A DNA stretch of 40,908 bases from Bacillota bacterium (GTDB lineage Bacteria; Bacillota; Clostridia; Lachnospirales; Lachnospiraceae). The notes below the pieces were generated by a model, which saw nothing but the letters and a program-made list of their open reading frames with translations, searched no databases and was not told the origin of the DNA. Positions within the stretch are counted from its first letter, which is position 1; each line of letters starts with the position of its first letter. Both the position numbers and the translations under genes were made by a program. Where the stretch lies: contig JAEYSV010000003.1 in NCBI GenBank assembly GCA_023434365.1, forward strand, positions 1 through 40,908, given 5' to 3'. Shown piece by piece: positions 1 through 8,590 of the stretch.

Positions 1-142
1 GATTAGGGCGTCAAAAGCCCTTATTAAAATTATAGTTCGTCAATTTGCACAATTCTGTTTGTGAATCGTGATGCAAGGCATAGTTCATTCGCAACACGCT
101 CTCGCTTGGATGAAGTTCGTAGTGGCACATAAGGCCCTAATC
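1..142. repeat. MITE-like short interspersed repeat (copy A)
   Basis: The element begins GATTAGGGC and ends GCCCTAATC, a perfect 9-bp terminal inverted repeat. It has no open reading frame. Just inside the left end, GGGC and GCCC can form a small hairpin. Related copies lie at the right edge of the window: the left part (positions 1-20, the GTCAATTTGCACAATT block near 38-53, and the CAAGGCATAGTTCA block near 74-87) is shared with 40715-40845, and positions 78-140 match 40846-40908 perfectly in inverted orientation. This fits a non-autonomous mobile element or a repetitive RNA-structure element. No target-site duplication could be judged because the window starts at its first base. Confidence 0.75.
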
Positions 143-280
143 ATTATAGGACATTACGTCTTATGATATAAAAAACCGTCTACTGTAATGATTCAAATAA
201 TCATCTGGAAAAATATAAGACTACAATGTACAATCATTTACATAAAGTGGTTGTCACCAAGTAAGAAAGAAGGTTTATAC

Positions 281-487
281 ATGGAGAAAGAGAAAAGGTT
301 GGAAGCATTTGAAAAAATGTTAGAAGCAATAGAGCGTGAATATGAAACTACTGTAGAGCGAATGGAAAAGCTGAAGAAACAAGGAAAAGTGAAGTCAGTA
401 ACATATCAGCAAATGATGGTGAGAAAGCTGATGTATATTAATATGCTAGATTTGTATCATATCTATGGAATCCGAGAAAAGAACTAA
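281..487 (+). CDS. small conserved-looking hypothetical protein (68 aa)
   Basis: I do not recognise this family. The product is highly charged and mostly helical in character, rich in Glu, Lys and Met, with a predicted amphipathic stretch over residues 1-35 (MEKEKRLEAFEKMLEAIERE) that could form a coiled coil. The start at 281 was chosen over an upstream in-frame ATG at 188 because an AAGAAGG ribosome binding site lies 8 nt before it and the upstream extension is not protein-like. It stands alone between the repeat element and the rhodanese gene, about 150 nt upstream of the latter. It could be a small regulatory or structural protein; no function is assigned. Confidence 0.6.
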   Translation: MEKEKRLEAFEKMLEAIEREYETTVERMEKLKKQGKVKSVTYQQMMVRKLMYINMLDLYHIYGIREKN

Positions 488-635
488 TGATTTAAGATAT
501 CAAAAAAGTACAGTTATGTGATTAAGTTACTGAACAAATAATATGGACTGTTATAATTAGGATATAAAAACAACGATAAGGAATAATATATCAGCAGGAC
601 GTAATGGAATGCAAAAGAATAAAGGAGAAGAGAAC

Positions 636-956
636 ATGTTTGGTTTTTTGAAAAAAGAGGATAACAAAGTAATCCATGTAAATGATTTGGACAATTTGAT
701 AGGTTCCATTGAATTAATTGATATACGGGAACCTTATGAATATCAGGGTGGAACTATTAGGACAGCTAAGAATATTCCAATGGGGAATTTACTAAGTAAC
801 CCTGATAAATATATGATTAAAGACAAAACCTATTATATTATGTGTCATTCCGGAGCAAGAAGTAATAGGACGACAAGATTACTTCAAAAACAGGGCTTTG
901 ATGTGATTGATGTAGCAGGTGGTATGGCTTCCTATGTTGGCACTAAGCGTAAATAA
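636..956 (+). CDS. single-domain rhodanese-like sulfurtransferase
   Basis: This 106-residue protein is a single rhodanese domain. Motifs visible are IDIREPYEYQGG (residues 28-39), typical of the first half of the fold, and the active-site loop CHSGARSNR with catalytic Cys70. Single-domain rhodaneses move sulfane sulfur as a Cys persulfide. The start at 636 is preferred to one at 609 because AAAGGAG sits 9 nt upstream. It lies 21 nt before a CoA-disulfide-reductase/rhodanese fusion, so the two probably form an operon for persulfide or polysulfide handling. Thiosulfate as the physiological donor cannot be shown from sequence. Confidence 0.9.
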   Translation: MFGFLKKEDNKVIHVNDLDNLIGSIELIDIREPYEYQGGTIRTAKNIPMGNLLSNPDKYMIKDKTYYIMCHSGARSNRTTRLLQKQGFDVIDVAGGMASYVGTKRK

Positions 957-977
957 TTAAGAGAAGGAGGAAAAGCA

Positions 978-2678
978 ATGGGACGAAAGATTGTCATTAT
1001 TGGTGGAGTAGCAGGTGGAGCATCTGCGGCCGCCAGACTTCGAAGAAACAACGAAGAAGACCAGATTATTATGTTTGAAAAAGGACCACATGTTTCATTT
1101 TCAAACTGTGCGCTACCTTATCATCTTAGTGGAATAGTACGTGAAGCAGATGATTTGGTGCTAATGAATCCAGAATTATTTTTAAAACAATATAAGATAG
1201 AAGCAAGAGTCAATAGCGAAGTTATTGCAATCGACCGTGATAAGAAACAGGTTACTGTAAAAGAGATAGATACCGCCAATATATATACAGAAACTTACGA
1301 TAAATTGATATTATCACCGGGTGCAGCTGCTATTGTACCAAATATTCTGGGAACTGAGCATGTCAATATTTTTACAATCCGCAACGTTGTTGATATTGAT
1401 AAGTTAAATCAGTTTATTAAAAATACGAAGGAGAAAGACATTGTTGTAATTGGAGGCGGATATATTGGAGTGGAAGCAGCAGAAAATCTCCGTAAGGCCA
1501 ATTATAGGGTTTCGTTAATTGAAGGTACGAATCAAATATTACGACCATTTGATTATGATATGGTCCAAATTTTTCATAAAGAGCTCGTTGACCATGGAAT
1601 AGATTTGATTGTAGAGGATACCGTCGTAAGATTTGAAAAGAATAAAGTGGTGTTATCTTCGGGAAAAGAAATTCCTGCTAGTGTAGTAGTAATGGCTGTT
1701 GGTGTATCTCCTGAAATAACCCTTGCTAAAGAGGCTGGGTTACAAATCGGAGCGACGGGAGCAATTATGACAGATAAGAACTACCAGACAAATGACCCGG
1801 ACATTTATGCAGTAGGTGATGCCATTGAAGTATATCATGCGTTAACAGAAACTATGATGAAGTTATCATTAGCTGGGCCAGCTCAAAAGCAGGCAAGAGC
1901 AGTAGCAGATCATATCAATGATAAGCCAATTATGAATAAAGGATATATCGGTTCTTCTGCAATTAAAGTATTTGATTATAATGGTGCTTCGACAGGACTG
2001 AATGAGGCACTAATTCAGGCACTAAAGCTGCAAATTGATTATCAGGTAGTTCATATCATATTAAATGATAAGGTTGGACTAATGCCGAATTCAAAACCTA
2101 TGCATTTCAAATTGCTTTTTGAAGTTCCATCTGGCAAAGTATTAGGAGCACAGGCAATTGGAAAAGGTGATGTAACAAAAAGAATTGATGTAGTAGCTAC
2201 AAGCATTAAATTTGGAGCTACCGTGGAGGACTTAAAAGATCTGGAACTTTGCTATGCGCCACCATTTGCAACAGCTAAAGATATTGTAAATTATGCAGGA
2301 TATGTGGGATCTAATCTGTTACGTGGTGACTTTAGACAGATAAATGTAGATCAGGTCAGGGATCTGGTTGAGCAAAATCAAGTTATAGTTGATGTAAGAG
2401 AACGTTACGAATATGAAAATGGTCATATTAATGGAGCAATAAACATTCCACTTAGTGAACTCCGGGATAGAGTTGAGGAAATACCTAAAGATAAACCGGT
2501 TTATCTGCATTGTCGAAGTGGTCAAAGAAGCTATAATGCTGCCTTAGCACTACAACATCTGGGATATGATGAGGTGTTTAATATTGCAGGAAGTTTTCTT
2601 GGTTTATCATTTTATGAGTATTATAATGACATGCGCCTTGGAAGAGATAGCATCATGACAGAGTATAATTTTAGATAA
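978..2678 (+). CDS. CoA-disulfide reductase / NAD(P)H persulfide reductase fused to rhodanese
   Basis: A 566-residue flavoprotein. The N-terminal FAD-binding motif IIGGVAGGASAAARLRR (residues 7-23) and the redox-active Cys44 in SFSNCALPY are signatures of the CoA-disulfide reductase / NADH oxidase class with a single active Cys. A second dinucleotide motif (VVIGGGYIGVEAAE, about residues 156-169) binds NAD(P)H, and the TNDPDIYAVGDA region near residue 270 closes the FAD site. Residues about 455-560 form a rhodanese domain with catalytic Cys512 in HCRSGQRS. Fusions of this type reduce persulfides, polysulfides or CoA-persulfide with NAD(P)H. An AGGAGG-like site precedes the ATG. Its pairing with an upstream free rhodanese supports a sulfane-sulfur role. 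The exact substrate is uncertain. Confidence 0.93.
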   Translation: MGRKIVIIGGVAGGASAAARLRRNNEEDQIIMFEKGPHVSFSNCALPYHLSGIVREADDLVLMNPELFLKQYKIEARVNSEVIAIDRDKKQVTVKEIDTANIYTETYDKLILSPGAAAIVPNILGTEHVNIFTIRNVVDIDKLNQFIKNTKEKDIVVIGGGYIGVEAAENLRKANYRVSLIEGTNQILRPFDYDMVQIFHKELVDHGIDLIVEDTVVRFEKNKVVLSSGKEIPASVVVMAVGVSPEITLAKEAGLQIGATGAIMTDKNYQTNDPDIYAVGDAIEVYHALTETMMKLSLAGPAQKQARAVADHINDKPIMNKGYIGSSAIKVFDYNGASTGLNEALIQALKLQIDYQVVHIILNDKVGLMPNSKPMHFKLLFEVPSGKVLGAQAIGKGDVTKRIDVVATSIKFGATVEDLKDLELCYAPPFATAKDIVNYAGYVGSNLLRGDFRQINVDQVRDLVEQNQVIVDVRERYEYENGHINGAINIPLSELRDRVEEIPKDKPVYLHCRSGQRSYNAALALQHLGYDEVFNIAGSFLGLSFYEYYNDMRLGRDSIMTEYNFR

Positions 2679-2761
2679 AGCAGATAAATCAATAAGGTAT
2701 ATTCAAAGGGGTGTAAAACGGTTTATAGGTTAGTAAAGGTATTCATATATTTCGTAAATAA

Positions 2762-2776
2762 TAATAATTATTATAA
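2762..2776. promoter_or_regulatory. putative PerR box upstream of rubrerythrin
   Basis: TAATAATTATTATAA matches the PerR consensus TTATAATnATTATAA at every defined position but one. It lies about 100 nt before the rubrerythrin start and about 55 nt before a TATAAT hexamer at 2831-2836. PerR control of rubrerythrin genes is known in clostridia. The surrounding DNA is very AT-rich, so a chance match is possible. Confidence 0.45.
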
Positions 2777-2876
2777 TTAATATATAGAAATTTGAGAATA
2801 AATGTGATAGAATGAATTTAGCATTTATGTTATAATATGGATGCTCATATAACTAATAAACTAAGGAGGTAATTTA

Positions 2877-3416
2877 ATGAAGGAATTAAAAGGGTCAAAA
2901 ACAGAAGCAAACCTAATGTCAGCTTTTGCTGGGGAATCAATGGCAAGAAATAAGTACTCCTACTATGCTTCCAAAGCGAAAAAGGATGGATATGTTCAGA
3001 TTGCGAAGTTTTTCGAAGAAACCGCAGCAAATGAAAAGGAACATGCAAAAATTTGGTTTAAATTACTTCACGATGGAATTGCAGATACAAAAGTGAATCT
3101 TGAGGATGCTGCAGCCGGTGAAAATTATGAATGGACTGATATGTATCCAACTTTTGCTAAAGAAGCGAAGGCAGAAGGATTTGAACATATTGCCTATCTT
3201 TTTGAGGAAGTAGCGAAGATTGAAAAAGAGCACGAAGAGCGCTATAAGAAATTATTAGCGAATATTGAAGGTGGACTCGTATTCTCAAGAGATGGCGACG
3301 CAATCTGGCAGTGTAGTAACTGTGGTCACATTGTGGTTGGTAATAAAGCTCCGGATAGATGTCCTGTCTGTGATCATCCACAATCTTATTTCGAAATAAA
3401 AGCTGAAAACTATTAA
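2877..3416 (+). CDS. rbr: rubrerythrin (NADH peroxidase component)
   Basis: A 179-residue classic rubrerythrin: an N-terminal ferritin-like four-helix domain with di-iron ligand motifs E53xxH56 and E116xxH119, then a C-terminal rubredoxin domain with CSNCGH and CPVCDH (residues about 145-170) binding one Fe(Cys)4. In anaerobes it reduces hydrogen peroxide to water with electrons from NADH through rubredoxin-type carriers. A strong CTAAGGAGG site precedes the ATG. The gene is 21 nt upstream of a superoxide reductase, so peroxide produced by that enzyme can be removed by its operon partner. A PerR-like box upstream suggests peroxide induction. Confidence 0.97.
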   Translation: MKELKGSKTEANLMSAFAGESMARNKYSYYASKAKKDGYVQIAKFFEETAANEKEHAKIWFKLLHDGIADTKVNLEDAAAGENYEWTDMYPTFAKEAKAEGFEHIAYLFEEVAKIEKEHEERYKKLLANIEGGLVFSRDGDAIWQCSNCGHIVVGNKAPDRCPVCDHPQSYFEIKAENY

Positions 3417-3437
3417 TTAAGTATAGGAGGAATAAAA

Positions 3438-3821
3438 ATGAACAAAGAACCAAAATTTTTCGTATGTAAACATTGCGGTAACGTAGTGACTTTTATCCAT
3501 GAATCAGGTGCACCACTTTCTTGTTGTGGTGACAATATGACCGAAATCGTTGCAAATACAGTGGATGCAGTGGTTGAAAAACATGTTCCTGAAGTAACAA
3601 TCGATAATAATAAGGTTACAGTTAAAATCGGAAGTGTAGAACATCCAATGGTTCCAGAACACTTCATTCAGTGGATTTACTTATTGACAGACAAAGGATT
3701 CCATATGAACTATTTAACTCCAGATGATAAACCGAAAGCAGTTTTTGTTTTAGAAGATGAAAAAGCAGTTGCAGCATATGAATACTGTAATTTGCATGGA
3801 TTATGGAAGAAAGATATTTAA
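3438..3821 (+). CDS. dfx: desulfoferrodoxin, two-iron superoxide reductase
   Basis: A 127-residue protein with both iron centres visible. The N-terminal desulforedoxin-like centre I has Cys10, Cys13, Cys29 and Cys30. The catalytic centre II has His49, His69, His75, Cys117 and His120, which correspond closely to the His4Cys ligand set of desulfoferrodoxins. The enzyme reduces superoxide to hydrogen peroxide without making oxygen, using rubredoxin-type electron donors. TAGGAGG precedes the ATG. It follows rubrerythrin in what is very likely a two-gene operon ending at the strong terminator at 3836-3880. Confidence 0.97.
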   Translation: MNKEPKFFVCKHCGNVVTFIHESGAPLSCCGDNMTEIVANTVDAVVEKHVPEVTIDNNKVTVKIGSVEHPMVPEHFIQWIYLLTDKGFHMNYLTPDDKPKAVFVLEDEKAVAAYEYCNLHGLWKKDI

Positions 3822-3835
3822 TAAATTAAAAAAAC

Positions 3836-3880
3836 AGATGGTGCGAAAGGTAATATAACCTTAGCACCATCTCTTTTTTT
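3836..3880. terminator. bidirectional intrinsic terminator
   Basis: AGATGGTGC at 3836-3844 pairs with GCACCATCT at 3864-3872, an inner AAGGT/ACCTT adds to the stem, and a run of seven T follows. An A-run before the left arm makes it work on the minus strand too. It ends the rubrerythrin/superoxide reductase operon and the convergent hemerythrin gene. Confidence 0.9.
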
Positions 3881-3893
3881 ATTAGGATAAATA

Positions 3894-4283
3894 TTACTTA
3901 CCAATCAATGTGTCTGACTTTAAAATATGCTCAACAAACCAATTATAAAGGAAATCAATTAATTCAAGCAAAATCTCTTTTTGATTTTCATCTATGGTAT
4001 CGGAATTATAATTATCCATTTTTTCAATAAAATCATGATGAGAAGTCTTTTGAGAAAACATGCGTTTATAACCAATACTGATCATATACTCTTCTTCATG
4101 TTCAAAGTGATATTTAGTATACTCTTTTAATTCATTGACAACATCAATTATGTAGTCATATTTGTCAGGAATGAATTGATTCGTTAGCAGCTCATAGGCT
4201 TCATTAGCGATTGAGAATAATTTGGCATGTTCTTGATCAATAAAATCAATTCCTGTGTAGAATTCTGGTTTCATTTCGTACAT
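3894..4283 (-). CDS. bacteriohemerythrin
   Basis: A 129-residue single-domain hemerythrin. The di-iron ligand pattern is visible: DFIDQEHAKL near residues 14-23, HFEHEEEY in the middle, SHHDFIEKM, and the C-terminal FVEHILKSD. Such proteins bind oxygen reversibly and in anaerobes are thought to sense, store or scavenge it. It is transcribed toward the rubrerythrin/superoxide reductase operon and shares its terminator. Upstream, on the other strand, lies a cyclic-di-GMP gene pair. No membrane or signalling domain is attached. Confidence 0.95.
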   Translation of the reverse strand: MYEMKPEFYTGIDFIDQEHAKLFSIANEAYELLTNQFIPDKYDYIIDVVNELKEYTKYHFEHEEEYMISIGYKRMFSQKTSHHDFIEKMDNYNSDTIDENQKEILLELIDFLYNWFVEHILKSDTLIGK

Positions 4284-4450
4284 TTTAGTTCACCTATCTT
4301 TCTTACGTATAATAAATTAGTGACAATATTATTTTACATGGTATTATTATATTTGTAAATGGTATTTACTTATCAAAAAATTTGAATTAAGTGATGAAAT
4401 ATAAATGGAATCGTGTATTAAGAAATACGAGGAATTAGTCGAAATGATTT

Positions 4451-5419
4451 GTGAAGAGAAAGGAAAGGGCGAAGCAAGAGATGAGAAGACTGTTTAGCAA
4501 AGGCCAGGCAAAATACCTCTTACCGGGTATCATCGGTATATTATTATATCTATATATGGCAAATTTACTCAGAAAATATTCTGTTTCGAATCAAGAGTAT
4601 CAGTTGTTCACGATTAAAATTGATAATTTCTTATTGAGAGGTATTATCACTCAGTTACAGATGTTACTATCTGTGGCCTTTGTATTATTAGGGGCTAGAA
4701 GAGGCTATCTCGTTTCATTAGGGTTGAATTTATATATATTATGGGGATCTATCATATTTGCAATCAAATATCAAAGTACGACCTCTATACCTGGAATATT
4801 ATCTTATATAGGAGTTATGATTACCATTAGCTTTATATATTTATATAAATTGAGACTAAGAAAACAAATCACTGAATTGAGGGAAAAAGAAAAAGAGTTA
4901 AAAAGTCTGGCTTATTTTGATGGTTTAACCAATGTACTGAATCGGAAGACCTTTATTGAAGAATTAGACTATCATATTAATTTCTTTCGTGGATTAGGTA
5001 AAAATTTATATGTTATCTTTCTTGATGTTGATGAGTTTAAAAGTATTAATGATACAATGGGACATCATGCAGGAGATGTCATTTTGCAAGAATTAGCTGC
5101 TAGAGTTAACAAGTTCCTTAATAAAGTAGATGTTATTGGTAGATTAGGTGGGGATGAGTTAGGAATTATTATTAAGCATGATTTAGACGATGTAAGTATA
5201 AATGATTATATGGAAAAAATACAAAATGTGATTCTGAAACCTTATACAATTGATGGAACAAATGTTATTGCCACAGTTAGTATCGGAGTAGCTGAGTTTC
5301 CTAATGATGGAATTGACGCTACACAGTTGTTGAAAAATGCCGATATAGCCATGTACCAGGCAAAGAAATCTGGTAAAAATCAGATATGTTACTATTCAGA
5401 AAGTATAGATACAGTTTGA
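4451..5419 (+). CDS. membrane-anchored diguanylate cyclase (GGDEF)
   Basis: 322 residues if the GTG at 4451 is used. The ATG at 4481, 10 codons downstream with AAAGGAAAGGG before it, is an equally good start. The N-terminal half has four or five hydrophobic segments; a short coiled coil (LRLRKQITELREKEKELKSL) then leads into a GGDEF domain beginning near residue 155 (AYFDGLTNVLNRKTF). The active-site signature is GGDEL at 233-237, a conservative change of the last residue, so cyclase activity is expected. The residues where the inhibitory RxxD site would lie read NKVD, so product inhibition through the canonical I-site is probably lost. It is followed closely by an EAL protein gene. Confidence 0.92.
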   Translation: MKRKERAKQEMRRLFSKGQAKYLLPGIIGILLYLYMANLLRKYSVSNQEYQLFTIKIDNFLLRGIITQLQMLLSVAFVLLGARRGYLVSLGLNLYILWGSIIFAIKYQSTTSIPGILSYIGVMITISFIYLYKLRLRKQITELREKEKELKSLAYFDGLTNVLNRKTFIEELDYHINFFRGLGKNLYVIFLDVDEFKSINDTMGHHAGDVILQELAARVNKFLNKVDVIGRLGGDELGIIIKHDLDDVSINDYMEKIQNVILKPYTIDGTNVIATVSIGVAEFPNDGIDATQLLKNADIAMYQAKKSGKNQICYYSESIDTV

Positions 5420-5448
5420 AATTGACGGAAAAAAAGAGGCTGAGTATT

Positions 5449-7764
5449 GTGAAAAGAAAATTATTTGTTCTATTGATAACGATATATCTTATCTATTTTA
5501 TTGGTTTGTTATTTAAAAATGATACAGTGGGAGACATCTTATCACCATTGTTAACCTTAATTTCGGGCTGTATTGTTTTATACGGATATGGTATAAGAGA
5601 AAACACCAAAATATATAGAATTGCTGGAATCATTTATTCAATTGGAATATTTTCATGGTTTTTCATGGATTTTATGTGGGGAGTATCAACATTACTTCTA
5701 CATGTGAATCCAGAAGAAAATCTTATCATTTTTTATGGTTATTTTTTAACGAATATATTAATTTTAGTCACTTTCCTTTTGTATGGTTTCAATGAGCTAA
5801 AAAACTGGAATAAGATGCAGTTTTTAATAGATGCAATCATTATTACATTTCTTGTTATCTTTATGCTGTGGGTGTTTGTTTTTGAGCAGGATATGGGGAG
5901 GGCCTTATTATTATGGCCGAATAAGATACCGATGATCTCCATGATCATTGATGCTATTATTTTTACCTGTGTTTCAATTTGGTTCTTATCAAATAAGATA
6001 GCAAAAGCATCTTTATTTATTAAATTAGCCACAACAGGGAACGTTATATTTGCAGTCACCGATTTCATCTATTTTTATCAGTTTTCCTATGATTCCTATG
6101 AGCCTAATACTTTATTAGACGGGGGATATATACTTGCCTTTGGAGTAATGGCATTGGGAGCATATGTTAAGATGAAAACAAAAACTGAATCAGAAATTGT
6201 TCTTCCAAGTATTAAAATTATTGATAAATTTAATAAAAAAATGATTATTTTTTTATTTCCAGTTGTCTTGCTTTTATTCAAAGGAGACGATACCTCATTC
6301 ATTATCCTTGTTATCCTAATAATCTGGTTCTATTTTGTATTCTCTAATTATATTCAGAGTAATATTGACCGTGATGCATTACTAATAAGAGAGCATAAGC
6401 ATGTTAATGATCTGGAAAAGAAGGTAGAAGAGCGGACGAATGAGCTTATTAAGATAATGAATAATGATTATCTTACTGGTCTATTTAATAGACGTTATTT
6501 TGAAACTTACCTGGAACAAGTATGTACGAACCTTAAGAAGGATGAGTGTGTTCAACTTTTATATATCGACTTAAATAAGTACAGTAGTATTAAATCAATG
6601 TACAGCAAGCATACAGCAGAATCTCTTTTACGAGAAGTGGGAAACAGAATGAAAACTATCGTAGAGGAAGCAGGTGGTATGCTGGCATCTTATGGGGAAG
6701 ACACTTATGTCACAGTATTAAAAGGCGCCTATACCTCTGATCAGGGAATGAAACTTGCACAGAGAATCCTTGAGAATTGCAGTGATATCTATTTCACGCA
6801 AAAACACTCAATTAAAGTTACGTTAAGTGTTGGAATAGCTTGTTATCCCGTTGATTCGAAAACGACGGATGATTTGGTAAATAATGCAGATATGGCAATG
6901 GTTCAGGCAAGAACTCTAGGCATTAATAGAATTTCCCGATGCAACGAACAGATTGCAAATCATATTCATTATCTGAATAGAATTGAAATGAGATTAAAAA
7001 AGGTAGTATTTGAGGAGGAGTTTACCCTTCATTACCAACCTCAGGTACTATGTAAAGAGGGTAGTCTGATAGGATTTGAAGCGTTGATTCGTTGGTATCC
7101 AGATCACAATACCTGTATCTCACCTCTTGAGTTTATCCCAATTGCAGAGGAGATTGGTTTGATAATCCCATTAGGATATTGGATAATGGAAACGGCCGCA
7201 AAACAGCTTGCCTTTATTAGAAGTCAACAAGTTTACGATATTAGGATATCCATTAATGTATCTGCGAAACAGTTGCAGGATCAAGACTTTCTTATTAAGT
7301 TAAAGGAAGTAATCCAAAAATATAAAATTCCACCCCTTACTTTCGAAATTGAAATTACGGAAAATATACAAATTGAAAAAAATAGCAATATGCTATCGTT
7401 ACTACATGAAATACGGAATATGGGGGTTTCTATCGCTGTTGATGATTTTGGTACTGGTTATTCCTCTCTTTATTATCTTAAAAACTTACCAGTAGACCGT
7501 ATAAAAATAGCAAAAGAATTAATTGATAATATCGAAAATGATATATATTCCTACTCGATTATTCAGATGGTACTATCTGTTGCAAAAGTAAAAGGCATTA
7601 AGGTAATTGCAGAAGGAGTAGAAACAAAAGAACAGTGGGAATGTCTTAAGAAACTTGGATGTGACGAAATTCAAGGATATTACTTTTCCAAACCATTACC
7701 ACCAACTGAATTACCAATGATTATGGCAAAATTATATAATCAAGAAGAAAAATACGAAAATTAA
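5449..7764 (+). CDS. membrane protein with degenerate GGDEF and intact EAL domain (c-di-GMP phosphodiesterase)
   Basis: 771 residues from a GTG start at 5449, chosen because AGAGG lies 9 nt upstream; an in-frame ATG at 5386 would overlap the previous gene and has no ribosome binding site. About eight hydrophobic segments fill the first 290 residues, followed by a coiled coil (VNDLEKKVEERTNELIKI). The GGDEF domain is degenerate: the signature reads SYGED at 414-418, so it is probably a regulatory GTP-binding module. The EAL domain (about 525-760) keeps E544 in FEALIRW, the NVSAKQ, EITEN, DDFGTGYSS, AEGVET and QGYYFSKP motifs. It likely hydrolyses c-di-GMP. It is coupled to the adjacent cyclase gene. 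Confidence 0.93.
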   Translation: MKRKLFVLLITIYLIYFIGLLFKNDTVGDILSPLLTLISGCIVLYGYGIRENTKIYRIAGIIYSIGIFSWFFMDFMWGVSTLLLHVNPEENLIIFYGYFLTNILILVTFLLYGFNELKNWNKMQFLIDAIIITFLVIFMLWVFVFEQDMGRALLLWPNKIPMISMIIDAIIFTCVSIWFLSNKIAKASLFIKLATTGNVIFAVTDFIYFYQFSYDSYEPNTLLDGGYILAFGVMALGAYVKMKTKTESEIVLPSIKIIDKFNKKMIIFLFPVVLLLFKGDDTSFIILVILIIWFYFVFSNYIQSNIDRDALLIREHKHVNDLEKKVEERTNELIKIMNNDYLTGLFNRRYFETYLEQVCTNLKKDECVQLLYIDLNKYSSIKSMYSKHTAESLLREVGNRMKTIVEEAGGMLASYGEDTYVTVLKGAYTSDQGMKLAQRILENCSDIYFTQKHSIKVTLSVGIACYPVDSKTTDDLVNNADMAMVQARTLGINRISRCNEQIANHIHYLNRIEMRLKKVVFEEEFTLHYQPQVLCKEGSLIGFEALIRWYPDHNTCISPLEFIPIAEEIGLIIPLGYWIMETAAKQLAFIRSQQVYDIRISINVSAKQLQDQDFLIKLKEVIQKYKIPPLTFEIEITENIQIEKNSNMLSLLHEIRNMGVSIAVDDFGTGYSSLYYLKNLPVDRIKIAKELIDNIENDIYSYSIIQMVLSVAKVKGIKVIAEGVETKEQWECLKKLGCDEIQGYYFSKPLPPTELPMIMAKLYNQEEKYEN

Positions 7765-7765
7765 A

Positions 7766-7793
7766 TGGAAAATAGTATTGTCTATGATATAAT
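7766..7793 (+). promoter_or_regulatory. sigma-A type promoter for the ferredoxin gene
   Basis: TGGAAA, a 16-nt spacer and TGaTATAAT (extended -10, hexamer at 7788-7793) lie 33 nt before the ferredoxin start. The -35 is weak, but the extended -10 compensates. Confidence 0.5.
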
Positions 7794-7825
7794 GCAAGAT
7801 AGCAAGGAATAAAAAGGAGAATTTT

Positions 7826-8017
7826 ATGAAAGTGTTTATTGATCGAGATGGTTGTATCTCATGTGGCTTATGTGTAGCAACATGTCCAGAAGTTTTTCGC
7901 ATTGCAAGTGATGGCTTAGCCGAATCTGTAATTAAGATAGTACCAAAAGATATCGAAGCTGAAGTAATGGATGCGCAAGTGAATTGCCCGGTAGCAGTAA
8001 TTATAACGGATAGATAA
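7826..8017 (+). CDS. single-cluster [4Fe-4S] ferredoxin
   Basis: 63 residues. CISCGLC gives Cys10, Cys13 and Cys16, and the distal Cys54 in NCPVAV provides the fourth ligand of one [4Fe-4S] cluster. Cys20 (VATCPE) is left over and may form a disulfide or be free, as in other monocluster ferredoxins; the second cluster motif of 2x[4Fe-4S] ferredoxins is missing. It is a low-potential electron carrier in the cytoplasm. AAAAGGAG precedes the ATG. It appears monocistronic with its own promoter; the partner enzyme cannot be told from the neighbourhood. Confidence 0.95.
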   Translation: MKVFIDRDGCISCGLCVATCPEVFRIASDGLAESVIKIVPKDIEAEVMDAQVNCPVAVIITDR

Positions 8018-8097
8018 TTAAATATTATAAATAATAATTTCTAGAGTAGCATACAATGAAACTACCGTGTTAAGAAATGATAGAAAGAAGGGCTTTT

Positions 8098-8421
8098 ATG
8101 GAATGGAAATATGAAGAGGGAAAGATCTTTAGTGAGAATGATCAAGGAGAGATAATTGCTGAGGCAGATTACCTTAACATGAAAAATGGCATGGTCGATA
8201 TAGAACATGTTTATGTAAGTCCAGAATATAGAGGCAAAGGAATTGCGGATGAAGCGATGGTAGCAGTGGTTGATTATCTTAGAAAAGAGAACTTGAAAGC
8301 AACTGCCACCTGCTCTTATGCTAATGCGTGGTTTAAAAAGAATGCTACAAAGTATGAAGACGTTATTGCAAAAGAATTGAGTAACCAAAGCGTATCTTGT
8401 AAGATTGATGGGAAGCATTGA
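8098..8421 (+). CDS. small GNAT-fold acetyltransferase (YjdJ/COG2388 type)
   Basis: 107 residues from the ATG at 8098, chosen because GAAGGG is 6-7 nt upstream and the family normally begins here; an ATG at 8077 lacks a good site. The acetyl-CoA binding segment VYVSPEYRGKGIADEAMVAV (about 40-59) is followed by ATCSYANAWFKKN, matching the minimal one-domain GNAT family related to YjdJ. These small proteins are presumed N-acetyltransferases of unknown substrate. A long, near-perfect terminator hairpin follows. Confidence 0.88.
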   Translation: MEWKYEEGKIFSENDQGEIIAEADYLNMKNGMVDIEHVYVSPEYRGKGIADEAMVAVVDYLRKENLKATATCSYANAWFKKNATKYEDVIAKELSNQSVSCKIDGKH

Positions 8422-8435
8422 TAGAAACAGTAATC

Positions 8436-8484
8436 AAAAGAAACATCGTATTGAATGAAGCGAGTTCAATACGATGTTTCTTTT
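8436..8484 (+). terminator. long perfect stem-loop terminator
   Basis: A 20-bp perfect inverted repeat (arms 8436-8455 and 8465-8484) with a 9-nt loop ends in TTTT. It sits 14 nt after the acetyltransferase stop. The unusually long stem with only a short T-run may also protect the mRNA 3' end. Confidence 0.8.
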
Positions 8485-8590
8485 ATGCTCATCAGTAATT
8501 GTAAGTAATGCTTCATAAAGTTTTACATAATAATACCTTTGTTTATCCATAATAAATTCTGACCAATATAATAATTCGAGAGGAGATTTT

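Noticed and set aside
5386..5448. Upstream ATG for the EAL protein
   Set aside because: It overlaps the cyclase gene, has no ribosome binding site and adds a charged leader before the first membrane segment.
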